Shown here in pieces: positions 1 to 8,470 of a DNA stretch of 64,000 nt. Source of the DNA: Turicibacter sp. GTDB lineage: Bacteria; Bacillota; Bacilli; MOL361; Turicibacteraceae. The first letter of the stretch is position 1. Each line of letters starts with the position of its first letter. A program made the position numbers and the translations under genes. The notes beneath the pieces were generated by a model. That model did no database searches, had not been told where the DNA came from, and saw only the letters and a list, made by a program, of their open reading frames with translations. Location: NCBI GenBank assembly GCA_030531025.1, contig JAUMTV010000004.1, forward strand, positions 3,849 through 67,848, given 5' to 3'.

Positions 1-1
1 A

Positions 2-1321
2 CGTATTGAGGATACTGATATTGAGCGTAATGTAGAAGGTGGAGAAGAGTCTCAAATGAACTACTTACGTTGGTTAGGAATCGAGTGGGATGAATCATTC
101 GATGTTGGTGGAGAGTATGGACCATACCGCCAATTAGAGCGTTTAGATATCTACCGTAAGTATGTAGATGAGTTAATTGAAAAAGGGTTAGCTTATAAAT
201 GCTATTGTACAAGTGAGGAGCTTGAAGCAGAACGCGAAGCGATGTCAACTCATGGCCATGATAATATTCATTACTCTCGTCGTTGCTTAAATGCATCAAA
301 AGAAGAGTTAGCTGAATTAGAAGCACGTGGAGAATATGTAGTTCGTATTAAAGTCCCTGAAAATGAAGTTTATACATTTAATGATATTGTACGTGGGGAA
401 ATTTCATTTAACTCAGAAGACTTTGGTGACTGGGTTATTATGAAAAGTAATGGAATCCCAACATACAACTTTGCAGTTGTTATTGATGATTATTTAATGA
501 AAATTACTCATGTTTTCCGTGGAGAAGAGCACATTACAAATACACCAAAACAAATGATGGTTTATCGTGCCTTTGGATGGGATGTTCCAACATTTGCTCA
601 TATGACATTAATCGTTAACGAAAATGGTAAGAAATTATCAAAACGTGACAAAGATACAGTTCAATTCATTGAACAATATGCGAACATGGGATATTTACCA
701 GAAGCATTGTTTAATTTTATTGCGTTACTTGGATGGTCTCCAGGAATCGAAGAAGAGATTTTATCTCATGAACAATTAATCGAATTATTTGATGAAAAAC
801 GTTTATCTAAATCACCTTCAACATTTGATAAAGCAAAATTAGCGTATATCAATAACCGTTATATTAAAGCTTTAGAAGATGAAGAATTATTAGAATTATG
901 TATGCCTCATTTAGTTGAAGCGGGAATCTTAGAAGGACGCACGCATCAATGGGCAGTTGAATTAGTTTCATTATTCCACGATCGTTTATCATATGGTGCT
1001 GAAATTGTTGACTTATATGATGAGTTCTTCTCTGAAGAATTATCATTAGACGAAGAAGCACAAGCTTTCATCGCTCAAGAAGGAGTTGCTGAAACATTAA
1101 AAGCATTCAAAGAACAATTAGAAGCTTTAGAAGATTTTAATGCAGAAGGAATTCAAGCAGCTGTTAAAGCAGCTGGAAAAGCAAGTGGAGCTAAAGGGAA
1201 AATGTTATTCATGCCTTGCCGTATTGCTACAACAGGACAAATGCATGGCCCAGACTTACCAAAAGCTTTAGCGTTATTAGGAAAAGATACAGTCGTTTCT
1301 CGTATTGAGAAGTTTATTTAA
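2..1321 (+). CDS. gltX: Glutamyl-tRNA synthetase (5' end outside window)
   Basis: Charges tRNA-Glu (and often tRNA-Gln in Bacillota) with glutamate in the cytoplasm. The reading frame is open from base 2, so the true start and the HIGH motif lie upstream; 439 residues are visible. The first visible residues read [10 protein letters not shown], the conserved segment that follows the HIGH region in GluRS. The class I KMSKS equivalent is KLSKRD near the codons at 630-650. The C-terminal part is the helical anticodon-binding domain. In Bacillus gltX is followed by cysE and cysS; here cysS is 3.5 kb further on. A bidirectional terminator follows directly. Identity is secure; only the N-terminus is missing. 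Confidence 0.97.
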   Translation, partial: RIEDTDIERNVEGGEESQMNYLRWLGIEWDESFDVGGEYGPYRQLERLDIYRKYVDELIEKGLAYKCYCTSEELEAEREAMSTHGHDNIHYSRRCLNASKEELAELEARGEYVVRIKVPENEVYTFNDIVRGEISFNSEDFGDWVIMKSNGIPTYNFAVVIDDYLMKITHVFRGEEHITNTPKQMMVYRAFGWDVPTFAHMTLIVNENGKKLSKRDKDTVQFIEQYANMGYLPEALFNFIALLGWSPGIEEEILSHEQLIELFDEKRLSKSPSTFDKAKLAYINNRYIKALEDEELLELCMPHLVEAGILEGRTHQWAVELVSLFHDRLSYGAEIVDLYDEFFSEELSLDEEAQAFIAQEGVAETLKAFKEQLEALEDFNAEGIQAAVKAAGKASGAKGKMLFMPCRIATTGQMHGPDLPKALALLGKDTVVSRIEKFI

Positions 1322-1327
1322 TAACAG

Positions 1328-1360
1328 AAAAAACCTCAGATTAATTCTGAGGTTTTTTTT
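1328..1360. terminator. Bidirectional terminator between gltX and the MFS gene
   Basis: The arms AAAAAACCTCAGA and TCTGAGGTTTTTT flank a 5-nt loop, with T runs in both directions. It lies between two convergent genes, and the stop codon of the minus-strand MFS gene sits in the loop, so one hairpin probably ends both transcripts. Confidence 0.9.
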
Positions 1361-2528
1361 GTCTTAATGAAATGAGCAAAAAGATTAAATAGATAACAGT
1401 GAACACAAAGTAGACGACCCAAACTAATGTATAAGATAGGTGATCCGCAATAAATCCTGAAATAACTGGACCTAAAGCACCGCCAAAAGTGAAAATCATA
1501 TTAATAAAACCTAAGTGCATCGCATAATGTTCTTTTCCAAACAACGCACTTGTTCCATACGATGGAAGAAGTGAAGGGAGACATAAACATAAACCAAATA
1601 AAGCAGCAAAAATAAATAGTAAAGTTGAATATGCTCCATAAATTAAACAGATGTAGCTAATTAAAGCCATTGAAACAAAAATGGTAATTGAAGTTCTCAA
1701 ACTTAACTTATCAAAAACATAGCCACCTATTAAGCTTCCTAATAAAGCAAAGACTGCTTGAGTTGAACCTACATTCGCATTAAAGGTTAAAGGATGACCT
1801 AGATTCGTTAAATAAGGCTGGATATGCATCTTTGTTCCTGAAATGCTCATTCCAAGTAGAAACAATCCAATTGCAAATAATATGAGCTGGAGACTCCAAT
1901 GAATATCTTTATATGAGATTTTTTCTTTCTTTTTAGCTTCAATCATTGTATCAGGTGGCATTCTCATAATAAAAATGGTAAGTGGAAGACAAACTACTAA
2001 GATAATCAATCCTAAAATAGCATAAGTTGCTTGATAACTCAGTTTAAGCAACATCCTAGAAACGATTTGCATCCAAATAAATGATCCTGTTCCCGCTCCT
2101 GCCATCGCAATTCCGAGTGCTGTTCCTTTCTTATCTTCAAACCAATGTGTTAGGGCGGTTGAAATCGGAATAGTTGTTAAGCAAGTCGTTCCGATTCCAA
2201 CAACAATGGCAATGATATAAAACATCCATATTTTTGTGGCAAGTGCATAACAGAAAAATCCACCACCAGCTAAAACGGCTCCTAAAGACATAATAATGCT
2301 CAAAGGGACTTTTGCCATTAACTGACCGATAACTGGGGACATGAGGGCAGTTGTAATGGCACCAATCGTAAACACAAAAGAAAATGAGGAAATAGATATT
2401 CCTAATCTTTTCGTCACAGGATCTAAAAAGAGGGACGTAATGTTGTTCACGATACTAAATGAGACTGCCATAATTACAAAACTAGCGACTAAAACAAGCC
2501 ATTTACGAAATTTAAGATTCTTTAACAT
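1341..2528 (-). CDS. MFS transporter, monocarboxylate/OFA-like
   Basis: A 395-residue integral membrane protein with about twelve hydrophobic segments and a basic loop in the middle (EAKKKEK), as in the major facilitator superfamily. The pattern, with a glycine-rich stretch GIAMAGAGTGSF in the fourth to fifth helices, resembles the oxalate/formate antiporter and monocarboxylate group; the substrate cannot be read from sequence. The start is placed at the ATG complementary to 2526-2528 because GGGAGGTC lies 5 bases upstream; an in-frame TTG at 2543 would overlap that ribosome site. It runs alone on the minus strand between gltX and a small peptide gene. Family call is firm, substrate unknown. 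Confidence 0.85.
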   Translation of the reverse strand: MLKNLKFRKWLVLVASFVIMAVSFSIVNNITSLFLDPVTKRLGISISSFSFVFTIGAITTALMSPVIGQLMAKVPLSIIMSLGAVLAGGGFFCYALATKIWMFYIIAIVVGIGTTCLTTIPISTALTHWFEDKKGTALGIAMAGAGTGSFIWMQIVSRMLLKLSYQATYAILGLIILVVCLPLTIFIMRMPPDTMIEAKKKEKISYKDIHWSLQLILFAIGLFLLGMSISGTKMHIQPYLTNLGHPLTFNANVGSTQAVFALLGSLIGGYVFDKLSLRTSITIFVSMALISYICLIYGAYSTLLFIFAALFGLCLCLPSLLPSYGTSALFGKEHYAMHLGFINMIFTFGGALGPVISGFIADHLSYTLVWVVYFVFTVIYLIFLLISLRQKKPQN

Positions 2529-2618
2529 ATATTGACCTCCCAATCCAGCTTCTTCATTAGGATTAGGTTATTAAGGCAGAATTATGTAAAATAATGTTTA
2601 GGATTAGTGAGGAAATAA

Positions 2619-2627
2619 TGTTAGAAT
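2619..2627 (+). promoter_or_regulatory. Extended -10 element before the 42-residue peptide gene
   Basis: TGTTAGAAT is a TGn-extended -10 box (TAGAAT at 2622-2627), 33 bases before the ATG at 2661. No good -35 is visible. Just upstream, TTAGGATTAG occurs twice (about 2558 and 2600). Confidence 0.4.
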
Positions 2628-2660
2628 GAAAGTAAGATTAAAAGAGGGGGAGAAAGAGTT

Positions 2661-2789
2661 ATGGCATTATTACAGTTATTGATTGTTATATCGATATTAG
2701 GGTTAGTTATTTTCTTTTGGGTGTTAGTTTTTAAATTATTAATCAGAGCTAATGAAGCATTAAAAATTTATATTGAAAAAAACAAATAA
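2661..2789 (+). CDS. Small single-pass membrane peptide, 42 residues
   Basis: ATG at 2661 is preceded by a purine-rich ribosome site (GAGGGGGAG). The peptide begins MALLQLLIVISILG, has one membrane segment (about residues 4-27) and ends in a short charged tail with IEKNK. It has its own extended -10 box upstream and a strong terminator 15 bases after the stop, so it forms a complete monocistronic unit. I do not recognise a family. It could act as a membrane-bound regulator or stress peptide, but nothing shows this. The complete transcription unit and good ribosome site make it more likely real than chance. Confidence 0.55.
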   Translation: MALLQLLIVISILGLVIFFWVLVFKLLIRANEALKIYIEKNK

Positions 2790-2804
2790 GTTATCCACAG
2801 AATG

Positions 2805-2835
2805 AAAAAAGGGAACCATTTGAAGGTTCCCTTTT
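2805..2835. terminator. Bidirectional terminator between the small peptide gene and ridA
   Basis: GGGAACC and GGTTCCC pair around a 7-nt loop, with A6 before and T4 after. It serves the plus-strand peptide gene and the minus-strand ridA, whose stop codon follows at 2838-2840. Confidence 0.88.
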
Positions 2836-2837
2836 AA

Positions 2838-3212
2838 TTATTTAACTGCAATTGCTTCAATTTCAACTTTTGCATCACGTGGTAATCGTGCCACTTGAAC
2901 ACAGGCACGTGCTGGTTTATGCTCATTGAAGTATTGTCCATAAACTTCGTTAACCGTTGCGAAATCATTCATATCTGCTAAGAAAATTCCACATTTAACA
3001 ACGTTATTTAATGAATATCCCGCTTCTTCTAGAATCGCTTGAATGTTCTTTAAGCATTGATGAGTTTGTGCTTCAACCTCATCTGATACAAATTCCATTG
3101 TTGTTGGATCAAGTGGAATTTGTCCTGAGATATATAATGTTCCGTTTGCTTCAATTGCTTGTGAGTAAGGCCCGATGGCTTGCGGAGCAGCCTTCGTTGA
3201 AATCACGTTCAT
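2838..3212 (-). CDS. ridA: RidA family reactive enamine/imine deaminase
   Basis: A 124-residue YjgF/YER057c/UK114 protein of normal length. RidA hydrolyses 2-aminoacrylate and 2-aminocrotonate, the unstable enamines released by PLP enzymes such as threonine/serine dehydratase, before they damage other PLP enzymes. Seen here: the N-terminal IGPYSQA motif, the ISGQIPLDP strand and the C-terminal [12 protein letters not shown] segment that carries the catalytic arginine of the RidA subfamily. The ribosome site AAGGAGG lies upstream of the ATG. The gene is divergent from a threonine dehydratase gene beginning at 3407, the enzyme whose by-product RidA removes, so the pair is functionally coherent. 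Confidence 0.95.
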   Translation of the reverse strand: MNVISTKAAPQAIGPYSQAIEANGTLYISGQIPLDPTTMEFVSDEVEAQTHQCLKNIQAILEEAGYSLNNVVKCGIFLADMNDFATVNEVYGQYFNEHKPARACVQVARLPRDAKVEIEAIAVK

Positions 3213-3280
3213 TTAAAGTCCTCCTTATAAAAAAATGAGTTTTTGAACTCATCGTCTGTAAAAATTTAATCATCATGATT

Positions 3281-3309
3281 ATTATAACATATCCATATAA
3301 TGGTTTTAA
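3281..3309 (-). promoter_or_regulatory. Promoter for ridA
   Basis: On the minus strand TGTTATAAT is a TGn-extended perfect -10 box (TATAAT complementary to 3281-3286). A weak -35, TTAAAA, lies 17 bases upstream (complement of 3304-3309). It is back to back with the ilvA promoter. Confidence 0.5.
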
Positions 3310-3312
3310 GAG

Positions 3313-3341
3313 TTATGATTCAATATATTATGTGATAGAAT
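3313..3341 (+). promoter_or_regulatory. Promoter for threonine dehydratase
   Basis: TTATGA (3313-3318) and TAGAAT (3336-3341) are 17 bases apart, and the -10 is TG-extended (TGATAGAAT). It starts transcription about 60 bases before the GTG start at 3407 and abuts the divergent ridA promoter, so shared control is possible. Confidence 0.45.
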
Positions 3342-3406
3342 AAAGGTAAGTTATTTGTGGAAAATAAAGGATGTAAAACAAGCGGCTATCAATGGAGGAA
3401 ATTAAA

Positions 3407-4621
3407 GTGGAAACTGTTACATTTCAAATGATTGTAGAAGCAGCAAGAAATTTAAAAGGTGTTGTTAAAGAAACGGATTTTTGTTATTCGGAGACATTAA
3501 GTGATTTAACGAAAGGAGACGTTTATTTAAAACTTGAAAATCTCCAACAATCAGGGTCATTTAAAATTCGAGGGGCATATAATAAAATTATTCATTTATC
3601 TGATGAAGAGAAAAAATGCGGAGTCGTCGCATCAAGTGCTGGTAATCATGCACAAGGGGTTGCTATTAGTGCAAGTAAGCTAGGCATTAAATCAACAATT
3701 GTGATGCCAAAAAGTGCACCATTTGCAAAGATTTATGCAACCCGTAAATACGGAGGCGAAGTTGTGTTGCATGGTGAGGTTTATGATGAAGCTTATGAAA
3801 AAGCCATTGAGATTCAAGAAGTGACAGGAGCTACATTTGTACATCCATTTAATGATCCGTATGTCATTGCTGGTCAAGGAACGATCGGTCTTGAAATTAT
3901 GCAAGAACAACCGGACTTAGATGTTGTCCTTGTTCCAATCGGGGGTGGCGGAATTGCATCTGGAATTGCCTTAGCAGTTAAGATGATTAATCCGAACATT
4001 AAGGTCATTGGGGTGCAAACGAAAAATGCCCCTTCTATGTATGAGTCATTAAAATGTGGACATGTTGAGGCAACACCAGTAAATAAGACAATTGCTGATG
4101 GAATTGCTGTTGGAGAACCAGGTGATTTAACATTTTCAATTATTAAAGACTATGTCGATGAGATTATTACTGTTTCAGAAACTGAAATCTCACAAGCTTT
4201 TCTATTATTATTAGAAAATTGTAATCTTGTTTGTGAAGGTGCCGGAGCTGTATCAGTGGCTGCAATCATGTCTAGAAAATTAGATTTGAAAAATAAGAAG
4301 GTCGGGGCTATTCTTTCCGGGGGGAATATTGATATTAACTTAATTGAAAGTATTATTAATCATGCAATGATTACAACCGGTCGTCGAACAGAAATTAAAG
4401 TAACGGTTAATCATAAACCAGGAGAGTTAAATGCCTTTTTAGCAACGATTGCCGAAGAGCTCGGAAATATTCTTACTATTCGTCAAAGTCGTTATCGAGA
4501 AGGATTATCGATGCATCACTTAGAAGTGACTGTTGTAGTTGAGACGTTAGATGCTGATCATAAACAACGTTTAATAAAAAAACTCATTGAAACTGGTTAT
4601 GAGATTGAGTATACAAACTAG
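3407..4621 (+). CDS. ilvA: Threonine dehydratase (threonine ammonia-lyase)
   Basis: PLP enzyme that converts threonine to 2-oxobutyrate and ammonia, 404 residues. The PLP lysine lies in SGSFKIRGAY (about residue 53), followed by SSAGNHAQGVA and the phosphate-binding glycine loop GGGGIASG. Residues from about 325 form one C-terminal ACT domain (KPGELNAFLATIAEEL), the arrangement of the roughly 400-residue single-ACT class rather than the two-domain biosynthetic IlvA. The start is taken as GTG 3407 because GGAGG at 3394-3398 is 8 bases upstream; the longer in-frame ATG at 3392 overlaps that ribosome site and has none of its own. No isoleucine genes are nearby, so a catabolic role (TdcB-like) is also possible. 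Confidence 0.9.
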   Translation: METVTFQMIVEAARNLKGVVKETDFCYSETLSDLTKGDVYLKLENLQQSGSFKIRGAYNKIIHLSDEEKKCGVVASSAGNHAQGVAISASKLGIKSTIVMPKSAPFAKIYATRKYGGEVVLHGEVYDEAYEKAIEIQEVTGATFVHPFNDPYVIAGQGTIGLEIMQEQPDLDVVLVPIGGGGIASGIALAVKMINPNIKVIGVQTKNAPSMYESLKCGHVEATPVNKTIADGIAVGEPGDLTFSIIKDYVDEIITVSETEISQAFLLLLENCNLVCEGAGAVSVAAIMSRKLDLKNKKVGAILSGGNIDINLIESIINHAMITTGRRTEIKVTVNHKPGELNAFLATIAEELGNILTIRQSRYREGLSMHHLEVTVVVETLDADHKQRLIKKLIETGYEIEYTN

Positions 4622-4622
4622 C

Positions 4623-4768
4623 CATTTTAATGGAAATATATTAAAATGAAGATAATCGTTATTTAAGAAGCAGTTTGTTTTAGCATGACTAGAACTTAGT
4701 GACTGCTAGACTACCCTGATTGTTAGGGTGTTTGAAGCTTTATATTTGACAGATAAAGTTTATTGTCA
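4623..4768 (+). promoter_or_regulatory. Hairpin-rich leader upstream of cysS
   Basis: Inverted repeats run one after another: CATTTTAAT/ATTAAAATG (4623-4648, possibly the ilvA terminator), AGCAGT/ACTGCT (4669-4707), ACCCT/AGGGT (4713-4729) and TGACA/TGTCA (4747-4768). TTGACA at 4746 could be a -35 but has no good -10 partner. No T-box core sequence is visible although T-box leaders are common before cysS. Function not established. Confidence 0.35.
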
Positions 4769-4801
4769 CTGCAACATAGAAAGATAGGAGTTGGACTCAC
4801 A

Positions 4802-6142
4802 ATGTTAATTTATAATACGTATACACGTGAGAAAGAAGAATTTAAACCAATCGAAGAGAATAAAGTAAAGATGTATATTTGTGGACCAACGGTGTATAAC
4901 TACATTCATATTGGTAATGCACGCCCTGTATTATTTTTCGATTTAGTACATCGTTATTTTAAATATTTAGGATATGAAGTTGAGTTTGTTTCAAATGTGA
5001 CAGACGTTGATGATAAAATTATTAACCGTGCGATTGAAGAAGAGGTAACAGAAGCTGAGATTGCTAACAAGTATTTAAACTACTTCTTAGAATGTAATCA
5101 ATTATTAAATGCTTTACCATTTACTGCAATGCCAAAAGTAACTGAAAATATGGATGAAATGATTCAATTTATTAATGAATTAGTGGAACGTGGATTTGCT
5201 TATGCTGTTGATGGCGATGTTTATTTCCGTATTGATAAAGTTCGCGAATATGGTCAGTTATCAGGTAAAAAAATTGAAGAGTTAGAAGTTGGAGCCCGAA
5301 TTGCAGAGGATTCAAAAAAAGAAAATCCTTTAGATTTCGTTTTATGGAAAAAAACTGATAAAGGAATTACATGGGATTCGCCTTGGGGTGCGGGCCGCCC
5401 AGGTTGGCACACGGAATGTGTGGTCATGATTAATAAAGAGTTTAATAGTAAAATTGACATTCACGGTGGTGGAACAGACCTTCAGTTCCCTCATCACGAA
5501 AATGAAATTGCCCAATCACTATGCATGAACGGACATAACTTAGCTAACTACTGGATGCATGTGGGGCGCTTAGGATTAAATAATGAGAAAATGAGTAAGT
5601 CATTAGGTAATGTTATCAATGTTAAAGATTTAATTGAAACAATTGATCCAAATGCCTTCCGCTTATTTATGTTATCCGTTCATTATCGTCAACCAATTAA
5701 CTATACAGATGAAACTATTCAATTAGCCGTAAAAGAGTGGCAAAAAATTAAATCAACATTTGAACAATTACACTTAAAACTTGATTTAGCTGATGCTTTA
5801 GATATTGAAGGTGAAGTGGTTCCGGAAATTGAAACTTTACTGCAACAATTCACAGCAGCTCTTGAAGATGACTTTAATACATCAAATGCTATTACAAGTT
5901 TATATGGTGTGATTAAAGAAATTAATAAGATGACACGTGCAAAGGCAAGTGATGCAGCTTGTAAATATGGGTTAATGACATTACAAAATATGACTTATAT
6001 TTTTGGATTTGATTTAAGTAAGAAACGTTTAACAACTGAAGAACGCGAGTTAATGAAAGCTTGGGAAGAAGCGCGTAAAGCAAAAGATTTTGCTAAAGCT
6101 GATGAGTTAAGAGTACAATTACAGGCTTTAAATGTTTTATAA
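4802..6142 (+). CDS. cysS: Cysteinyl-tRNA synthetase
   Basis: Class I synthetase that charges tRNA-Cys, 446 residues, normal length. Seen: Cys27 in YICGPTVYN (zinc ligand), HIGN at residues 36-39, GWHTECVVM and FPHHENEIAQ that supply the remaining zinc ligands and cysteine recognition, and EKMSKSLGN as the KMSKS loop. The start is ATG 4802 with AGGAG upstream; a longer frame from a TTG at 4763 runs through the leader hairpins and lacks a ribosome site. It is followed by a terminator, so mrnC-rlmB downstream may have their own promoter. Confidence 0.96.
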   Translation: MLIYNTYTREKEEFKPIEENKVKMYICGPTVYNYIHIGNARPVLFFDLVHRYFKYLGYEVEFVSNVTDVDDKIINRAIEEEVTEAEIANKYLNYFLECNQLLNALPFTAMPKVTENMDEMIQFINELVERGFAYAVDGDVYFRIDKVREYGQLSGKKIEELEVGARIAEDSKKENPLDFVLWKKTDKGITWDSPWGAGRPGWHTECVVMINKEFNSKIDIHGGGTDLQFPHHENEIAQSLCMNGHNLANYWMHVGRLGLNNEKMSKSLGNVINVKDLIETIDPNAFRLFMLSVHYRQPINYTDETIQLAVKEWQKIKSTFEQLHLKLDLADALDIEGEVVPEIETLLQQFTAALEDDFNTSNAITSLYGVIKEINKMTRAKASDAACKYGLMTLQNMTYIFGFDLSKKRLTTEERELMKAWEEARKAKDFAKADELRVQLQALNVL

Positions 6143-6160
6143 AATAAGATATGATAATAA

Positions 6161-6190
6161 AGATTCCATCTGAGTGATGGGGTCTTTTTT
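6161..6190 (+). terminator. Terminator after cysS
   Basis: AGATTCCATC pairs with GATGGGGTCT (one or two G-U pairs) around a 5-nt loop, followed by six T. Confidence 0.8.
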
Positions 6191-6332
6191 ATTGAATTTA
6201 AGAAAAAAGCGAATTTTTAAAGGACTTTACAGTGGTAGAAGATTAGATATTTTCGTAAAATTAGCTCGAATCTGTGAAAGTCACAGTTTAAAGGAGCTTT
6301 TTCGTTAAATGAGAATGATTTAGTGTATAATA

Positions 6333-6755
6333 ATGACGATATTAGAAAAGGCGCGTGAGAAGATGGAAGTCAATCAAATGAATAGTACGATGTTAGCCTT
6401 TGTAGGTGACTCATATTATGATTTAAAAGTTCGTGAGATGCTTTGTAGACGAGGAATTAATAAGCCACATCGTTTGCATCAGTTAGCAGTGAAATATGTT
6501 TCTGCTCATGCACAAGCCACGACTTTAGCTTATTTAATAGAAGAAAATCTCTTAAATGAGAAAGAATTAGAAGTTGTAAAAAAAGGGCGTAATACAAAAA
6601 GTCGTTCTGTTCCTAAAAATACAGATGTTTTAACTTATACGCATTCAACCGCTTTTGAAGCGTTGATTGGTTATCTATATTTAACCGAACAAAAAGAAAG
6701 ATTAGATCAAATCGTGTCTTATAGTATCGAATTTAAAGATGGGGTGACAAACTAA
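6333..6755 (+). CDS. mrnC: Mini-ribonuclease III
   Basis: Dimeric RNase III-like nuclease without a double-stranded RNA-binding domain that matures 23S rRNA in Bacillota; up to 140 residues. Seen: LAFVGDSYYDLKVR, the start of the RNase III domain with the metal-binding Asp, KGRNTKSRSVPKNTDV, and STAFEALIGYLYL, the second signature helix with the catalytic Glu. The start is uncertain: ATG 6333 overlaps a TATAAT -10-like box at 6326-6331 and has no ribosome site, whereas ATG 6363 would give 130 residues, close to other MrnC proteins. It sits between cysS and rlmB, its usual place, and its stop overlaps the rlmB start by one base. Confidence 0.92.
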   Translation: MTILEKAREKMEVNQMNSTMLAFVGDSYYDLKVREMLCRRGINKPHRLHQLAVKYVSAHAQATTLAYLIEENLLNEKELEVVKKGRNTKSRSVPKNTDVLTYTHSTAFEALIGYLYLTEQKERLDQIVSYSIEFKDGVTN

Positions 6756-7609
6756 TGGCGAAAGCAGTCAAAGGTGCAAAGAAAGAGAAAGCACCAAAAC
6801 ATGATCGTAAACAAGCACCTAAAAAAGAAAGAAAAGCTACTTCTAAAAAAGATAGTAATCGTGAAGTGATTTACGGAAAAAATACAGTAAATGAAGTATT
6901 AGAATCAAAACGTAAAGTATTTGAAGTGATTATCACAGATGCGGTTGCTCAACATGAGTCAGGCTTAATGAAATTAGTTGAAAAGCAAAACGTTTCTTGT
7001 AAAGTATTACCGAAGCAGAAGTTTGAGCAGCTTGTTAAAGACAAATATGATATTAAAGGAAATCATCAAGGTGTCTTAGCTGTCGTTGAGCCTTATGCAT
7101 ATATGCCTTTAAATGAGTTAATCAAAAAGGCCACGCAAAAAGAGGAACCAGCATTCATTTTAATTTTAGATGGACTAGAAGATCCACATAACTTAGGTGC
7201 GATTTTACGTACAGCAGATGCGTCTGGAGTAGATGGAATTATTATTCGTAAAGATCGCTCAGTTGGATTAACAAGTACAGTGGCAAAATTATCGACAGGT
7301 GCAATTGAACACGTCCCAGTTGCTTGTGTTGCTAATTTAACAGTTGCAATTAATCAATTAAAAGAAGCGGGACTTTGGATCGCAGGAACGGATGCAAGTG
7401 AAGCACAAGATTATCGTACACTTGATGCGACATTACCTTTAGGGTTAGTTATTGGTAGTGAAGGAAAAGGGGTGAGTCGCTTAGTACGAGAAGCCTGTGA
7501 TTTTAAAGTGTTCCTTCCGATGCGAGGTCATGTCACGTCGTTAAATGCATCAGTTGCAGCAGCATTATTGATGTATGAGATTTATAACAAACGAAATCCT
7601 ATTAAATAG
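6755..7609 (+). CDS. rlmB: 23S rRNA 2'-O-methyltransferase, TrmH/SPOUT family
   Basis: SAM-dependent methyltransferase of the TrmH/RlmB group, 284 residues. The first 40 residues are very lysine-rich and probably bind RNA. The substrate-binding domain follows (about 40-115) and then the SPOUT domain with its three motifs: DPHNLGAILRTA, VIGSEGKGVSR and PMRGHVTSLNASVA, which form the trefoil knot. It overlaps the mrnC stop codon by one base (TAATG), so the two are translationally coupled. In Bacillus a yacP gene follows; here the sigma factor comes next. Confidence 0.93.
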   Translation: MAKAVKGAKKEKAPKHDRKQAPKKERKATSKKDSNREVIYGKNTVNEVLESKRKVFEVIITDAVAQHESGLMKLVEKQNVSCKVLPKQKFEQLVKDKYDIKGNHQGVLAVVEPYAYMPLNELIKKATQKEEPAFILILDGLEDPHNLGAILRTADASGVDGIIIRKDRSVGLTSTVAKLSTGAIEHVPVACVANLTVAINQLKEAGLWIAGTDASEAQDYRTLDATLPLGLVIGSEGKGVSRLVREACDFKVFLPMRGHVTSLNASVAAALLMYEIYNKRNPIK

Positions 7610-7626
7610 TCTATTGGAGGAGTATA

Positions 7627-8229
7627 GTGAAGGTTGAATATAATGATTATGAGTTGGTATATTTAGTTCGTGAACAAAATGAAGCAGCTTTAGATATCCT
7701 CATCCAGAAATATTCACCGCTAATTGGAAAAATTGCCTCTTCATATTATGGTGTTGGCGTTGATTACGAGGACTTTTTTCAAGAAGGGCGGATGGCATTT
7801 ATCAAATCTATTGATACATTTGATGAAACATCAGTGGCTAGTTTTTATTCTTATTCGATGACTTGTGTGCGAAATGCAATCACAACGGCTTATCGTAAAG
7901 CAAAAAGAAGTGCGGGTCTTGATCAATTAACCGATTATAGTGAACCTGGACTTAGCCTCGCTTGTGAACCACAAGTGTATTATTATTTAGACCGAGTCCA
8001 TAAGACGTTAAATGAACGCTTGATTCTTGAATCCGCCTTAAAAGAAGAGGGGATTTTATCCGAATTTGAAAAAATATGTTTGAAATACTATCTCTTAGAT
8101 AATAATTATATTGAGATTGCAACGATTTTAGGAGTACCCCCTAAAAAAGTAGACAATGCCTTAAGTCGTTGTAAAAGCAAATTAAAGAATTTAAATAAAA
8201 TAAACTCATCTTCTGGGCAAAGTTGCTAG
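7627..8229 (+). CDS. sigH: RNA polymerase sigma factor, SigH type
   Basis: A 200-residue sigma-70 family factor with region 2 at about residues 14-95 (DFFQEGRMAFIKSIDTF is the core-binding and -10 recognition helix) and region 4 at about 140-190 (NYIEIATILGVPPKKVDNAL helix-turn-helix). The start is GTG 7627 after GGAGG. Its place between rlmB and rpmG is that of Bacillus sigH, which drives early stationary-phase and sporulation genes. The rpmG promoter begins 6 bases after its stop, so the following genes need not depend on it. That it is the orthologue rests on position and size; the regulon cannot be read. Confidence 0.85.
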   Translation: MKVEYNDYELVYLVREQNEAALDILIQKYSPLIGKIASSYYGVGVDYEDFFQEGRMAFIKSIDTFDETSVASFYSYSMTCVRNAITTAYRKAKRSAGLDQLTDYSEPGLSLACEPQVYYYLDRVHKTLNERLILESALKEEGILSEFEKICLKYYLLDNNYIEIATILGVPPKKVDNALSRCKSKLKNLNKINSSSGQSC

Positions 8230-8234
8230 CTTTA

Positions 8235-8263
8235 TTGACAATGAAGACTCTTTTTGATACAGT
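8235..8263 (+). promoter_or_regulatory. Promoter for rpmG-secE-nusG
   Basis: TTGACA (8235-8240) and TACAGT (8258-8263) with exactly 17 bases between them, about 40 bases before the rpmG ATG. It starts a transcription unit independent of sigH. Confidence 0.7.
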
Positions 8264-8301
8264 AGATGAAGTTAATAGATAAAAAATTGTGAGGTCAAAT
8301 A

Positions 8302-8451
8302 ATGCGCACAAAAGTAATTTTAGCTTGCGACGAGTGCTTAAGTCGTAACTATTCAACGGTTAAAAATAAACAAACACACAGCGAGCGTCTTGTAGTGAAA
8401 AAATTCTGCAAGCGTTGTGGAAAACATACAATGCATAAGGAAACGAAGTAA
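8302..8451 (+). CDS. rpmG: Ribosomal protein L33
   Basis: A 49-residue large-subunit protein of the zinc-binding type: Cys9-x2-Cys12 and Cys36-x2-Cys39 form the ribbon. The ATG has GAGGT upstream. It keeps the standard Bacillota place directly before secE. A zinc-independent paralogue elsewhere, as in Bacillus, cannot be judged from this window. Confidence 0.95.
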   Translation: MRTKVILACDECLSRNYSTVKNKQTHSERLVVKKFCKRCGKHTMHKETK

Positions 8452-8470
8452 AACTGTAGGGGGTTACGTG

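Noticed and set aside
2791..2799. A perfect DnaA-box sequence TTATCCACA before ridA, with a near match TGTGGAAAA at 3356.
   Set aside because: An isolated box without a cluster, dnaA/dnaN genes or an AT-rich unwinding element does not make an origin.
4622..4801. T-box riboswitch upstream of cysS.
   Set aside because: The conserved T-box core and the terminator/antiterminator are absent; reported only as a structured leader.
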